Of a stretch of DNA of 13,514 nucleotides, positions 6,705-13,514 are shown piece by piece. Every line of letters begins with the position of its first letter. Position 1 is the stretch's first letter. The notes under the pieces are model-generated. The model saw only the letters and a program-made list of their open reading frames with translations, made no database searches and had not been told where the DNA came from. Position numbers and translations under genes: made by a program. The stretch comes from an uncultured Clostridium sp. Lineage in GTDB: Bacteria > Bacillota > Clostridia > Lachnospirales > Lachnospiraceae. The stretch lies in assembly GCA_900551225.1 (NCBI GenBank), contig URUZ01000109.1, positions 1-13,514 on the forward strand, read 5' to 3'.

Positions 6705-8206
6705 GATTCACTCTCTCCTATCATTCCAAGACTGAGAAGCTTGCTTTCCGTTGCCTCATCTCTGGACACCTCTCCCGCAATTTTAAGGGATTTCATGACA
6801 ATGATCCTGTCCGAAAGGCCGATTACCTCCGGCAGCTCCGAGGAGATAAGGATCACCCCCAGCCCCTGTTTGGCAAACTGGCAGATCATATTGTAAAACT
6901 CGGATTTGGCGCCCACATCGATGCCCTTGGTGGGCTCGTCCAGGATCAGCACCCTGGGGTTGGTGGTTATCCACCGGGCCACAATGCATTTCTGCTGGTT
7001 TCCTCCTGAAAGCTCCACAATCTTCTTGTCCGGGGACGGGGTCTTGATGCGGAAATCCTCGATGCCCTTCCTCGCCAGCACCTCCTCCTTTTTGGTGTCC
7101 ACCACTCCCAGTTTATTGGAGTTGACATCCAGCATGGAGATGTTGATATTGTCCTTGACGCTTAGGTTGGCCAGGATTCCCTGCATCTTCCGGTCCTCGG
7201 GCACCAGCACAATGCCGTTATCCATGGCTTCCTTGGGAGAGCGGTTCACAATCCTCTTCCCCTCCAGCCACACCTCGCCGGACTTCATCTTGTCCGCGCC
7301 GATGATGGCCCGCATGACCTCCGTCCGCCCGGCACCTACCAGGCCGGAGAATCCCAGCACCTCGCCTCTTCTCAGTGTGAAGGAGGTTGGTTTTACATAA
7401 TCTGAGGAGACATTTTTCACTTCCAGAAGCACATCACCGATCTGTTTGTCCCGGTCCAGGGTCTTGTAGATGTCGCCCAGGTCCCGGCCTACCATCATCT
7501 TGATCATCTGGCTCTCCGGCACCTCGCCCGTAACCACTGTGTCCACATAGCGTCCGTCCTTGAAGATGGCCACCTTGTCTGTGATCTGCTGGATCTCGTT
7601 CATGCGGTGGGACACATAGATGATAATCTTCCCTTCCTTTTTAAGCTTGTCAATGATGGAGAACAGGCTCTCAATCTCGGAATCGCTTAAACTGGCCGTG
7701 GGCTCGTCAAAGCAGATCACCTTTAAGTTCTCCCTGCTGTAGGCCTTCATGATCTCCACCATCTGCTGGTAGGCGATGCTTAAGTCCTTCACCTTGGCGT
7801 CCGGTTCAATGGGCAGGCCAAAGTCTTCAATGATCTTCCCCGCCATCTCATTGGCTTTCCTGGTGCTGATGACCCCGAATTTGTTCACCGGCATCCGGCC
7901 CAGATAAATGTTCTCAGCCACTGTCAGCTCCAGCAGGATCTGACGCTCCTGATAAATGATGCTGATGCCCTCCTCAATGGCCTCGTGGGGCGTCCTGAAA
8001 TGCTTCTTCACCCCGTTTAACAGATACTCTCCCTCATCGGGCTGATAGTCCCCGTTTAACACCTTTAACAGTGTGGACTTGCCTGCGCCGTTCTCTCCGA
8101 GAAACGCCAGCACCTCTCCGCTGTAGGCCTTAAAACAGATTTTATCCAGCGCCTTGACTCCCGGAAAATATTTAGAAATGTTTTTAAACTCCAGTACATC
8201 TCCCAT
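6701..8206 (-). CDS. Sugar ABC transporter ATP-binding protein (RbsA/MglA/AraG family)
   Basis: This 501-residue ATPase carries two nucleotide-binding domains in one chain, as is usual for pentose and hexose importers. Domain 1 has Walker A GENGAGKST at 37-45, the signature LSIAYQQMVEI at 142-152 (usually LSIGQQQ) and Walker B VICFDEPT at 163-170 with H200. Domain 2 has the degenerate Walker A GLVGAGRTE at 288-296 typical of the family, the signature LSGGNQQK at 399-406, and LILDEPTKGID at 420-430. A frame extending ten codons upstream exists, but AGGAGG at 8215-8220 sits eight bases from the ATG at 8206 and the family N-terminus starts there, so 8206 is chosen. It energises the permease and AraF-like lipoprotein encoded next. 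Confidence 0.93.
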   Translation of the reverse strand: MGDVLEFKNISKYFPGVKALDKICFKAYSGEVLAFLGENGAGKSTLLKVLNGDYQPDEGEYLLNGVKKHFRTPHEAIEEGISIIYQERQILLELTVAENIYLGRMPVNKFGVISTRKANEMAGKIIEDFGLPIEPDAKVKDLSIAYQQMVEIMKAYSRENLKVICFDEPTASLSDSEIESLFSIIDKLKKEGKIIIYVSHRMNEIQQITDKVAIFKDGRYVDTVVTGEVPESQMIKMMVGRDLGDIYKTLDRDKQIGDVLLEVKNVSSDYVKPTSFTLRRGEVLGFSGLVGAGRTEVMRAIIGADKMKSGEVWLEGKRIVNRSPKEAMDNGIVLVPEDRKMQGILANLSVKDNINISMLDVNSNKLGVVDTKKEEVLARKGIEDFRIKTPSPDKKIVELSGGNQQKCIVARWITTNPRVLILDEPTKGIDVGAKSEFYNMICQFAKQGLGVILISSELPEVIGLSDRIIVMKSLKIAGEVSRDEATESKLLSLGMIGESES

Positions 8207-8228
8207 GGATGCTCCCTCCTTGCGTTGT

Positions 8229-9098
8229 CTATTCATTCACCGCCTGCATATCGCTGTCGCGCCACATTCTCCGGTACTCCACCGGCGTCATTCCCACCCG
8301 CTGTTTAAAGATCCGGCAGAAATACTGGGAGCTGTTGAACCCGGTCATCAGCGCCACATCGGTAATGGTATTGGAAGGCTCACACAGCAGTTCCTTGGCC
8401 TTTCCAATCCGAAGTATGGTGATATATTCCGTGCAGTTCATTCCCATCTGCTGCAGGAAATATTTCCGCACGTACCTGGAACTTATGCTGTACTGCCGGG
8501 ACAGATCCTCTATGTTCAGCTCGCTCTCCAGATTCTCATTGATATGCCTGACCAGGCGGCCCACCCGGTCGCTGCCGGCAGGACCTGCCTCCTCCTTCTG
8601 CCCATCGATGTAATAGGACAGCCCCGCATACATCTGGGCCATTGCAAAATCCAGCTGTGACTTGGAATAGCTGTCCTCCCGCCTGGTGCGGTGGCAGCAG
8701 CAGACATTTTCCAGAAGCCGGATCACCGGCTCGCAGTTGCTGAATTTATAATAAGGCGTCCTGTTCTCCAGCAATGAGATCCCCTGGCAGGCTCCCTGCT
8801 GGGAGAACACCACCATCTCCACCTGTGTGATCTTGCAGGTCTTTTGGGAGTCCACCAGGAAGCAGTGGGGAACATAAGGATTGACAATGAGGCAGTTGCC
8901 CGGCTTAAAAGGCACATAGTCCTCGCCGATTCCCATGATGCCAAACCCTGTATTCACATAGATAATCTCATAGGCCGCATGGCTGTGGGTCTCAAACCGG
9001 TAGCTGGACGGAAACCGGAATATTCCGGCATTCTGCATCATCACATTGTAACCGCCGGCCGACATAAGCCTCAGTATGGAATCCTCCAATTTATTCAT
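8229..9098 (-). CDS. AraC family transcriptional regulator within the operon
   Basis: This 289-residue regulator lies between the enzyme genes and the importer genes. Residues about 27-100 form a cupin sensor with the typical H38-S-H40 pair, a Y43-E44-I-I-Y stretch and NPYVPH at 73-78. Residues about 180-280 carry the two helix-turn-helix units, NIEDLSRQYSISSRYVRKY near 195-213 and ITDVALMTGFNSSQYFCRIF near 245-264, followed by GMTPVEYRR. The start has AGGGG eight bases upstream and lies 11 bases after the stop of the RraA-like gene; its own stop is 22 bases before the ATPase start. Being co-transcribed, it most likely controls this operon in a feedback loop, with a sugar or pathway intermediate as ligand. 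A cysteine cluster CCC at 133-135 lies between the domains; its meaning is unknown. Confidence 0.92.
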   Translation of the reverse strand: MNKLEDSILRLMSAGGYNVMMQNAGIFRFPSSYRFETHSHAAYEIIYVNTGFGIMGIGEDYVPFKPGNCLIVNPYVPHCFLVDSQKTCKITQVEMVVFSQQGACQGISLLENRTPYYKFSNCEPVIRLLENVCCCHRTRREDSYSKSQLDFAMAQMYAGLSYYIDGQKEEAGPAGSDRVGRLVRHINENLESELNIEDLSRQYSISSRYVRKYFLQQMGMNCTEYITILRIGKAKELLCEPSNTITDVALMTGFNSSQYFCRIFKQRVGMTPVEYRRMWRDSDMQAVNE

Positions 9099-9109
9099 TC
9101 TGTCATCCC

Positions 9110-9799
9110 CTACATGATTCCGTGACGTTCAAAGGACTCCTTTGCCCCCATTCCCCCGCGGATTGCCTCAGCCACCATCTTCTCGCCGGTGGCCTTCTCA
9201 TATGACCTCTCAATCACTTCCTTCTCAATTTCCCTGGGGATCACCACAACTCCGTCCAGGTCACCGAACACGATGTCCCCGGGATTTACCCTGACCCCCT
9301 CGATCTCAATTGGCACGCGGTAGTCGATCACCTTGCCCCTGGGTCCCTGGTCCTGGGCGTAGCGGCCGTAGGAGAAGCAAGGGAAATCCAGATCGATAAT
9401 ACCCAAGGTGTCTCTGTGGAACCCATTGACCACTGCTCCGGCCGCCCCTAGGATCTGCATCCTGGTGCACATCAGCTCGCCCACCAGCGCATATGTGGGG
9501 GAGGAACCGGTACAGATATAGACCTCGTTCTCCTTTAAATCATCCAGGGCTTCCAGCATCAGGCCAAAATTCTTCTTCATAATGGGGTTGTGCCCGTCGG
9601 ACAGCTCCTCAAAAGCGTCCGCCTCCAGCACTGTCATGGCCCTGCCTGCCACCACCATGTGTTCTCTGATGGGCTGGACTCTGGCCGGAAGAAACTGGTG
9701 CAGATAATGCATTTTATCCAAAATGTCGCCGATTACCGCGGAGTAAAGTTCCTTCCGCATCATAGCAAACAGCTGATTGTCATTTTCCCAGGTAAACAT
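9110..9799 (-). CDS. RraA-like / class II pyruvate aldolase family protein
   Basis: This 229-residue protein belongs to the RraA/MenG-like fold, whose characterised members include HMG/CHA aldolases and oxaloacetate decarboxylases as well as RNase E regulator RraA. Visible signatures are GRAMTVLEAD at 52-61, GELM at 107-110 followed by R129-D130, giving the E108-x20-R129-D130 arrangement that binds the divalent metal and substrate in the aldolases, and PGDIVFGDLDGVVVIP at 173-188. The start has AGGAG five bases upstream and lies eight bases after the dehydratase stop. In this operon it follows a sugar-acid dehydratase, so retro-aldol cleavage of a 2-keto-3-deoxy-aldonate to pyruvate and an aldehyde is a reasonable inference. 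A decarboxylase role is the main alternative. The RNase E inhibitor name should not be carried over. Confidence 0.85.
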   Translation of the reverse strand: MFTWENDNQLFAMMRKELYSAVIGDILDKMHYLHQFLPARVQPIREHMVVAGRAMTVLEADAFEELSDGHNPIMKKNFGLMLEALDDLKENEVYICTGSSPTYALVGELMCTRMQILGAAGAVVNGFHRDTLGIIDLDFPCFSYGRYAQDQGPRGKVIDYRVPIEIEGVRVNPGDIVFGDLDGVVVIPREIEKEVIERSYEKATGEKMVAEAIRGGMGAKESFERHGIM

Positions 9800-9807
9800 G
9801 GATTCTC

Positions 9808-11475
9808 CTATTCTACAACAGCGCCTTCTGCTGCTGATTTACTGATCTTTCTGTAGGTATTCAGGTAACCGGGGGCCACTTCCTTCTCAGGCCTCACCCA
9901 GTTCCTCCGCCGCTCTGCAAGGGTCTCATCATCCACCAGCAGATTCAGGCTTCCGGCCGGAACATCGATTGCGATCTCGTCCCCATCCTCCACCAGGGCC
10001 AGCACGCCTCCCTCATAGGCTTCCGGGGAAATGTGTCCCACAAAACAGCCCCGGTTGGACCCGGAAAATCTTCCGTCCGTAACTACCGCGCAGCTGTCGG
10101 ACAGGTTCATGCCCTCCAGGCATTTCATAGGGCGGTACATCTCCGGCATACCCGGTCCGCCTTTTGGCCCCTCATAGCGCAGCACAATCATGGTGCCCCG
10201 GGGAATCTCCCCCGCCAGGATGGCCCTGCAGGCCTCCTGCTCGCTGTGGTACACCCTGGCCCTGCCGCTGAAGGACAGCAGGTGTTCCGGGATGGCCGCC
10301 GGCTTCACCACGGCGCCCATGGGAGCCATGTTGCCGGTGAGCACCGCTACGCCGCCCTCCTGGCTGAAGGGTTCCGCCGCAGTGCGGATCACCTCCCTGC
10401 GCGTAGTTTTCCCGGACGCTGCCAGGTTCTCTTCCACCGTGCGCCCATTGACATTCAGGCAGCTCTTATGGAGAAATCCTTCCAGCTCCTGCATCACCGC
10501 CTGCACCCCTCCGGCCTCGTAGAAGTCCACCATGTCGTAGGGAGAAGCCGGGTATACGGAGGCGACCTGGGGAATCCTGCGGCTCATCTGTCCGAACCTG
10601 GACAATGGAAGCTGCCCCAGGCCCGCTTCTTTATAGATGGCCTGTAAATGCATGATCCCGTTGGTGGAACCGCCGATGCCCATGAGCACTGCCATGGCAT
10701 TTTCCATGGACTCCTCTGTGATAATGCGCCTTGCCGTGATCCCGCTCCGGATCAGCTCCATCACCGTTTCCCCGGTGTCGTAGGCTGCCAGCAGCCGCTT
10801 GGAGTACACGGCGGGAATCACCGCCGACCCCGGCAGGCTCATGCCCATGGCCTCCGCCATGCAGCCCATGGTGTTGGCTGTCCCCAGCATTGCACAGGAA
10901 CCAACACAGGGCTCCGCCAGATTCTCTATCTCTTTAAACTCTTCTTCGTTTATTTTTCCCCGCTGCTTCCAGCCCACGGCCTCGGTCACAATGTTGCCGT
11001 CGTAGTGTTTATTCTTGTACACAGCGGGCATCATGGGGCCGCTGTTGAGAAATATGGCCGGAATATCCAGCCTGGCCGCCGCCATTAAAAGTCCGGGCAC
11101 GATCTTATCGCAGGACCCCAGAAGCACCATGCCGTCAAACCGGTGGGCTCTCACCATGCACTCCACGGAGGAGGTGATCAGATCTCTGGACGGGAGAATG
11201 TAGCGCATTCCGTCATGGCCCTCGGCGATTCCGTCACAAGGGGCGATGGTGCCAAAGGTCATGGCCGTTCCGCCGGCCGCCAGAATTCCCTTCTCCACCT
11301 GGGCGCACAGGCCGTCGATATTGTAATGGCCCGGCGTGGCGTTGGTATAGGTGTTCACAATGGCCACCAGGGGCTTCTTCAGGGCATTGTCCGTATATCC
11401 CATGGATTTATACAGGGCCCGCTTCAAGGCGCCTGAATCCCCCCGCAACAGCTGATTATAATATGTATCCTCCAT
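9808..11475 (-). CDS. IlvD/Edd family sugar-acid dehydratase
   Basis: This 555-residue iron-sulfur enzyme removes water from a 2,3-dihydroxy acid to give a 2-keto-3-deoxy acid. Key residues are D81 (APCDG), C122-D123-K124 (cluster ligand plus the usually carbamylated Lys), C194 (EPCVGSCAMLGTANTM at 188-203), E445 and the catalytic Ser471 in DGRFSGS. The GSCxxxGTAxTM form and the following PAVYSKRLLAAYDTG resemble arabonate and related sugar-acid dehydratases more than true IlvD, which usually has GACGGMYTANTM. The ATG at 11475 is preferred: AGGGG lies nine bases upstream. The in-frame ATG at 11484 directly abuts AGGGG and could not use it. AGGGG overlaps the TAG stop of the SDR gene, so translation is probably coupled. 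Substrate is most likely an aldonate made by the two upstream enzymes. Confidence 0.9.
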   Translation of the reverse strand: MEDTYYNQLLRGDSGALKRALYKSMGYTDNALKKPLVAIVNTYTNATPGHYNIDGLCAQVEKGILAAGGTAMTFGTIAPCDGIAEGHDGMRYILPSRDLITSSVECMVRAHRFDGMVLLGSCDKIVPGLLMAAARLDIPAIFLNSGPMMPAVYKNKHYDGNIVTEAVGWKQRGKINEEEFKEIENLAEPCVGSCAMLGTANTMGCMAEAMGMSLPGSAVIPAVYSKRLLAAYDTGETVMELIRSGITARRIITEESMENAMAVLMGIGGSTNGIMHLQAIYKEAGLGQLPLSRFGQMSRRIPQVASVYPASPYDMVDFYEAGGVQAVMQELEGFLHKSCLNVNGRTVEENLAASGKTTRREVIRTAAEPFSQEGGVAVLTGNMAPMGAVVKPAAIPEHLLSFSGRARVYHSEQEACRAILAGEIPRGTMIVLRYEGPKGGPGMPEMYRPMKCLEGMNLSDSCAVVTDGRFSGSNRGCFVGHISPEAYEGGVLALVEDGDEIAIDVPAGSLNLLVDDETLAERRRNWVRPEKEVAPGYLNTYRKISKSAAEGAVVE

Positions 11476-11487
11476 CGCTCTCATCCC

Positions 11488-12246
11488 CTATACGAAATCG
11501 TTGGCCGCCACCACGGGAAGGGTAGCGCCTCCGTCAATGGTCAGCATGGTGCCTGTGATGTAATCCGCAGCATCGGAAGCCAGGTAAATCACCGCCTGCG
11601 CAATCTCCTCTGTGGTTGCAAAACGCTTCATGGGCAGGCGGGCGGCCGCATCCAGCCGGATATCTCCCGGTTCCCAGCCCACATCCGTGTAGCCGGGGGC
11701 CACTGCCACCATGCGGATGCCCTTTAAGGAGAGCTCCATTGCCGCGTTCTTTGTAAACTTGGCCACCGCCGCTTTGGTGGGGGCATAGATGGTGGCTCTG
11801 GGCCAGCAGCCGTCCACCTGGTTGGAGGCGATATTGATGATCACGCCCCTGATTTCCTTCTCTATCATCCGTTTTGCCGCAATCTGGCTGGAGAAGTAGA
11901 CCCCCTTCCAGTCTACGGCCGTCATATGGTCAAACATCTCCTCCGTGGCATCCAGGAAATACACCTCGCTGCTGATTCCCGCGTTGTTCACCAACACGTC
12001 CACTGCCCCAAATTCCCTGAATACTGCCTCGTACATGCTGCGGATATCCTCCATCACCGCCATGTCGGCGTACACTGCCAGGGCTTTTACACCAAAGGAT
12101 TCCGCGATTTCACAGACGGTTCTGGCCTCGGCTTCGCCGCTGCGGTAATTTACCGCTATATTGTATCCGGCCTTTGCCATGGAGATGGAGATCTGACGTC
12201 CGATTCCCTTGGCTCCTCCGGTGATCAATGCTGTTTTATTTTCCAT
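11488..12246 (-). CDS. SDR family NAD(P)-dependent oxidoreductase (candidate aldose dehydrogenase)
   Basis: This 252-residue classical short-chain dehydrogenase has the cofactor motif TGGAKGIG at 9-16, NNAG at 87-90, the active-site S141, Y154-x3-K158 and the family end LTIDGG at 235-240. R35 after the second strand (NYRSG) hints at NADP(H) preference. The position usually held by the fourth catalytic residue Asn is Asp112 (VDWKG). The ATG at 12246 has GGAGGG seven bases upstream; a frame extending 26 codons further would lie wholly inside the preceding gene and adds no family sequence. That ribosome site is within the last codons of the lactonase gene, and only two bases separate the stop from the ATG. 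It may oxidise the imported aldose at C1 to a lactone. A 2-keto-3-deoxy-acid dehydrogenase role is possible. Confidence 0.88.
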   Translation of the reverse strand: MENKTALITGGAKGIGRQISISMAKAGYNIAVNYRSGEAEARTVCEIAESFGVKALAVYADMAVMEDIRSMYEAVFREFGAVDVLVNNAGISSEVYFLDATEEMFDHMTAVDWKGVYFSSQIAAKRMIEKEIRGVIINIASNQVDGCWPRATIYAPTKAAVAKFTKNAAMELSLKGIRMVAVAPGYTDVGWEPGDIRLDAAARLPMKRFATTEEIAQAVIYLASDAADYITGTMLTIDGGATLPVVAANDFV

Positions 12247-12248
12247 TT

Positions 12249-13199
12249 TTATTCCCTCCGCCCCTCTTTTTTGCCTCTCTCCGCTGTATGCTGTGAGGGG
12301 GACTTTCCGCCCATCTCCGCCCAACTCTGTGAGGGGGACTTTCCTTGTTTGTATACAAATGCCGGAAGGCCTTTTACCGGAACGCGGACGCTGTACAGTC
12401 CGCCGCCATGCCCTTCCTGATCTTTTGCTGTTGTAATGTACAATGTCTGTAAATCAGGTCCGCCGAATGTGACGCAGGATACGTTTCTGGCAGGCACCGG
12501 GATCTCACAGAGCTTCTGCCCTGTATCGGGGCTGTAACAGGCCGCCTTCCCGGCTCCCCACATGGCGATCCAGAGATTGCCCTGGCAGTCCATACACATG
12601 CCGTCCGGCGATCCGTCCTCTTCTGGGACAGAAACTGCTGTGCGCCTGCCGGAGATCTTCCCCCGTCCCTCCACATCGTACCGGTCAACCCGCTGCAGGC
12701 GGGTGTCTATGTGGTAAAATGTACCTCGGTCAGCGCTCCAGGCCATGCCGTTGGGGATTGTATAGCCGCTGTACTCTGAGATCAGCTGCAAGTCTTTTAT
12801 GCAAAGGAGGCTTCCCTCCCCGTAAGCTTCCTCACGGCTCTGGTCTCCGGCCATGGTTCCCAGCCACAGACAGCCCCAGGGATCACATTTCCCATCATTA
12901 AAACGGAGGGTGTCCGAGAATACAAGCGGTAAGATCCCGACTTCCTCCCTCTCAAGATCCTTATCCAGGTAATACAGGCTGTGACCTGACGCTGCAATGA
13001 TCCCTCCGGAAACTTCGGGAACAACACACCCCACCGGTCCAGGCAGACGCCGGGAGGCCAGATGGTTGTCCTCAGTTCTCAGCCGGTAGACCATACAACT
13101 GGTAATATCCACAAAATACAGGCTCTGGTTCTCCTGATCCCATACACAGCCTTCGCCCAGCTCACACGCTAAAGGCAGCACTTGATTGACTGTTTCCAC
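12249..13199 (-). CDS. SMP-30/gluconolactonase family sugar lactonase
   Basis: This 316-residue beta-propeller enzyme would hydrolyse an aldonolactone to the free aldonate. The metal ligands typical of the family are in place: E16 (ELGEGCVW), N150 (IPNGMAW) and D199 (SPDGM), with the R99-x-N101-D102-G segment that binds substrate. It begins with GTG at 13199, preceded by AAAGGAG ten bases away; the next Met (residue 36) would remove E16, so GTG is required. The recognisable fold ends near residue 285. The remaining 31 residues are a hydrophilic tail holding two 12-residue repeats (GKSPSQSWAEMG and GKSPSQHTAERG), unlike the family. It is first in the eight-gene operon and ends two bases before the SDR start. 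No signal peptide is seen, so it acts in the cytoplasm. Confidence 0.9.
   Translation of the reverse strand: METVNQVLPLACELGEGCVWDQENQSLYFVDITSCMVYRLRTEDNHLASRRLPGPVGCVVPEVSGGIIAASGHSLYYLDKDLEREEVGILPLVFSDTLRFNDGKCDPWGCLWLGTMAGDQSREEAYGEGSLLCIKDLQLISEYSGYTIPNGMAWSADRGTFYHIDTRLQRVDRYDVEGRGKISGRRTAVSVPEEDGSPDGMCMDCQGNLWIAMWGAGKAACYSPDTGQKLCEIPVPARNVSCVTFGGPDLQTLYITTAKDQEGHGGGLYSVRVPVKGLPAFVYKQGKSPSQSWAEMGGKSPSQHTAERGKKEGRRE
12273..12344. repeat. Two tandem 36-bp repeats at the 3' end of the lactonase gene
   Basis: Two adjacent 36-bp units (12309-12344 and 12273-12308) share the 18-base core CTGTGAGGGGGACTTTCC (plus strand, 12291-12308 and 12327-12344) and TCTCCGC, with six variable bases between. 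Because 36 is a multiple of three, the protein gains two 12-residue repeats. The units look like an inserted or dispersed repeat read through in frame. The GGAGGG ribosome site of the SDR gene lies just after them. Confidence 0.85.
12348..12359. promoter_or_regulatory. TTTGTATACAAA palindrome, possible GntR-type site
   Basis: A perfect 12-bp inverted repeat lies inside the lactonase coding sequence, four bases from the tandem repeats. GTATAC flanked by A/T is the core seen in operators of FadR-subfamily GntR regulators. No GntR gene is in the window and the bases also encode ordinary codons, so this is a weak call. Confidence 0.25.
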
Positions 13200-13315
13200 T
13201 TACGCACTGCTCCTTTCTGAATTAATACAGTTGGGAGGGAATCTCCGCTCCTCTGAATTCAGTGTACGGCATTCTGCTCCGGATGTCTGCTAATATGTGG
13301 AAGTAAATCAGTTGT

Positions 13316-13327
13316 AATTGTACAATT
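13316..13327. promoter_or_regulatory. Perfect 12-bp palindrome AATTGTACAATT, candidate operator
   Basis: The inverted repeat lies about 50 bases downstream of a possible minus-strand -10 element and about 120 bases before the lactonase start. This is a position where a repressor could act. The regulator is not identified, and AT-rich DNA makes short palindromes fairly common. Confidence 0.35.
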
Positions 13328-13400
13328 CGGAACTACTTTGGAAAATTATTTTTAACTATTTACCGTTTTCTTTATTATATCTGGAAATGGTATTCGAATC

Positions 13401-13430
13401 ATTACATGAAATTGCTGTTGTATTTGTAAA
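13401..13430 (-). promoter_or_regulatory. Candidate promoter of the eight-gene operon
   Basis: Read on the minus strand, TTTACA at 13430-13425 and TGTAAT at 13406-13401 are separated by 18 bases, each one base off the sigma-A consensus. A second TATAAT at 13379-13374 has only a poor -35 (ATGATT) 17 bases upstream. Either could start the operon transcript. Confidence 0.4.
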
Positions 13431-13454
13431 TTTTGCTCAATCATTCTACCTTTC

Positions 13455-13484
13455 TTGATTTATTTTATATATTTTCTATATAAT
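13455..13484 (+). promoter_or_regulatory. Candidate rightward promoter leaving the window
   Basis: TTGATT at 13455-13460 and TATAAT at 13479-13484 are 18 bases apart, a good sigma-A match. It points out of the window on the plus strand, toward a gene that is not visible, divergent from the operon. Confidence 0.5.
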
Positions 13485-13514
13485 GGATACAGAAACAGGC
13501 GCACTGCAGAAAAG

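Larger units (their letters stand above)
13200..13514. promoter_or_regulatory. AT-rich upstream region of the operon, divergent promoters
   Basis: No gene is supported in these 315 bases. They contain the GTG-gene ribosome site (AAAGGAG), a 10-bp palindrome CTGAATTCAG at 13253-13262, a 12-bp palindrome AATTGTACAATT at 13316-13327, and candidate promoters on both strands. A leader of about 170-200 bases would precede the lactonase gene if the minus-strand candidates are right. An unseen gene probably starts beyond the right edge on the plus strand. Confidence 0.6.

Noticed and set aside
9110..9799. RNase E inhibitor RraA or demethylmenaquinone methyltransferase MenG
   Set aside because: The aldolase motif is intact and the gene sits in a sugar operon. 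Those names are historical family labels that do not fit this context.
9808..11475. Assignment as IlvD of branched-chain amino acid synthesis
   Set aside because: The cluster region has the sugar-acid dehydratase form GSCxxxGTAxTM, and the gene is translationally linked to a lactonase, an SDR and a sugar importer, not to ilv or leu genes.
13355..13372. Possible CcpA cre box (AGAAAACGGTAAAT on the minus strand)
   Set aside because: It shares the central CG but misses the conserved outer TG and CA positions, so it is below what I would call a cre site.

Overview
The window looks like accessory carbohydrate metabolism from an anaerobic Firmicute, probably a Lachnospiraceae/Clostridium-group gut bacterium. 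This is inferred from AGGAGG-type ribosome sites on nearly every gene, a Gram-positive style lipoprotein binding protein, AraC-type two-domain regulators, GC-rich genes separated by AT-rich spacers, and an arrangement typical of that group. No RNA gene, transposase, phage gene or CRISPR array was seen.

Layout. (1) 87-3437, minus strand: one very large cytoplasmic protein with an N-terminal DUF5107-like (galactose-mutarotase-fold) region and a long C-terminal TPR solenoid. (2) 3438-3645: an AT-rich divergent spacer with a strong plus-strand promoter and a 21/22-bp direct repeat. (3) 3646-4494, plus strand: an AraC-family regulator with a TTG start. (4) 4506-4547: a bidirectional hairpin terminator closing the two convergent units. 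(5) 4560-13199, minus strand: eight tightly packed genes that read as one operon. In transcription order they are an SMP-30/gluconolactonase-type lactonase, an SDR dehydrogenase, an IlvD/Edd-type sugar-acid dehydratase, an RraA-like class II aldolase-family protein, a second AraC regulator, and a complete sugar ABC importer (ATPase, permease, AraF-like lipoprotein). (6) 13200-13514: an AT-rich upstream region with candidate promoters in both directions.

How the parts fit. The operon encodes an importer plus four enzyme classes that could form a non-phosphorylative aldose oxidation route: aldose to lactone (SDR), lactone to aldonate (SMP-30), aldonate to 2-keto-3-deoxy-aldonate (IlvD/Edd), then retro-aldol cleavage to pyruvate and a short aldehyde. 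The usual KDA aldolase of the DHDPS family is absent. The RraA-like protein, which keeps the E-x20-R-D metal/aldolase motif, is the only candidate for that last step. The binding protein resembles AraF (L-arabinose, D-galactose and D-fucose), but two remembered pocket positions differ, so the real substrate is unknown. The sequence supports the enzyme families; the pathway and substrate are inference.

Start corrections made here: the ATPase starts at 8206, the dehydratase at 11475 and the SDR at 12246, each chosen by ribosome-binding site and family N-terminus. The AraC gene at 3646 uses TTG and the lactonase at 13199 uses GTG.
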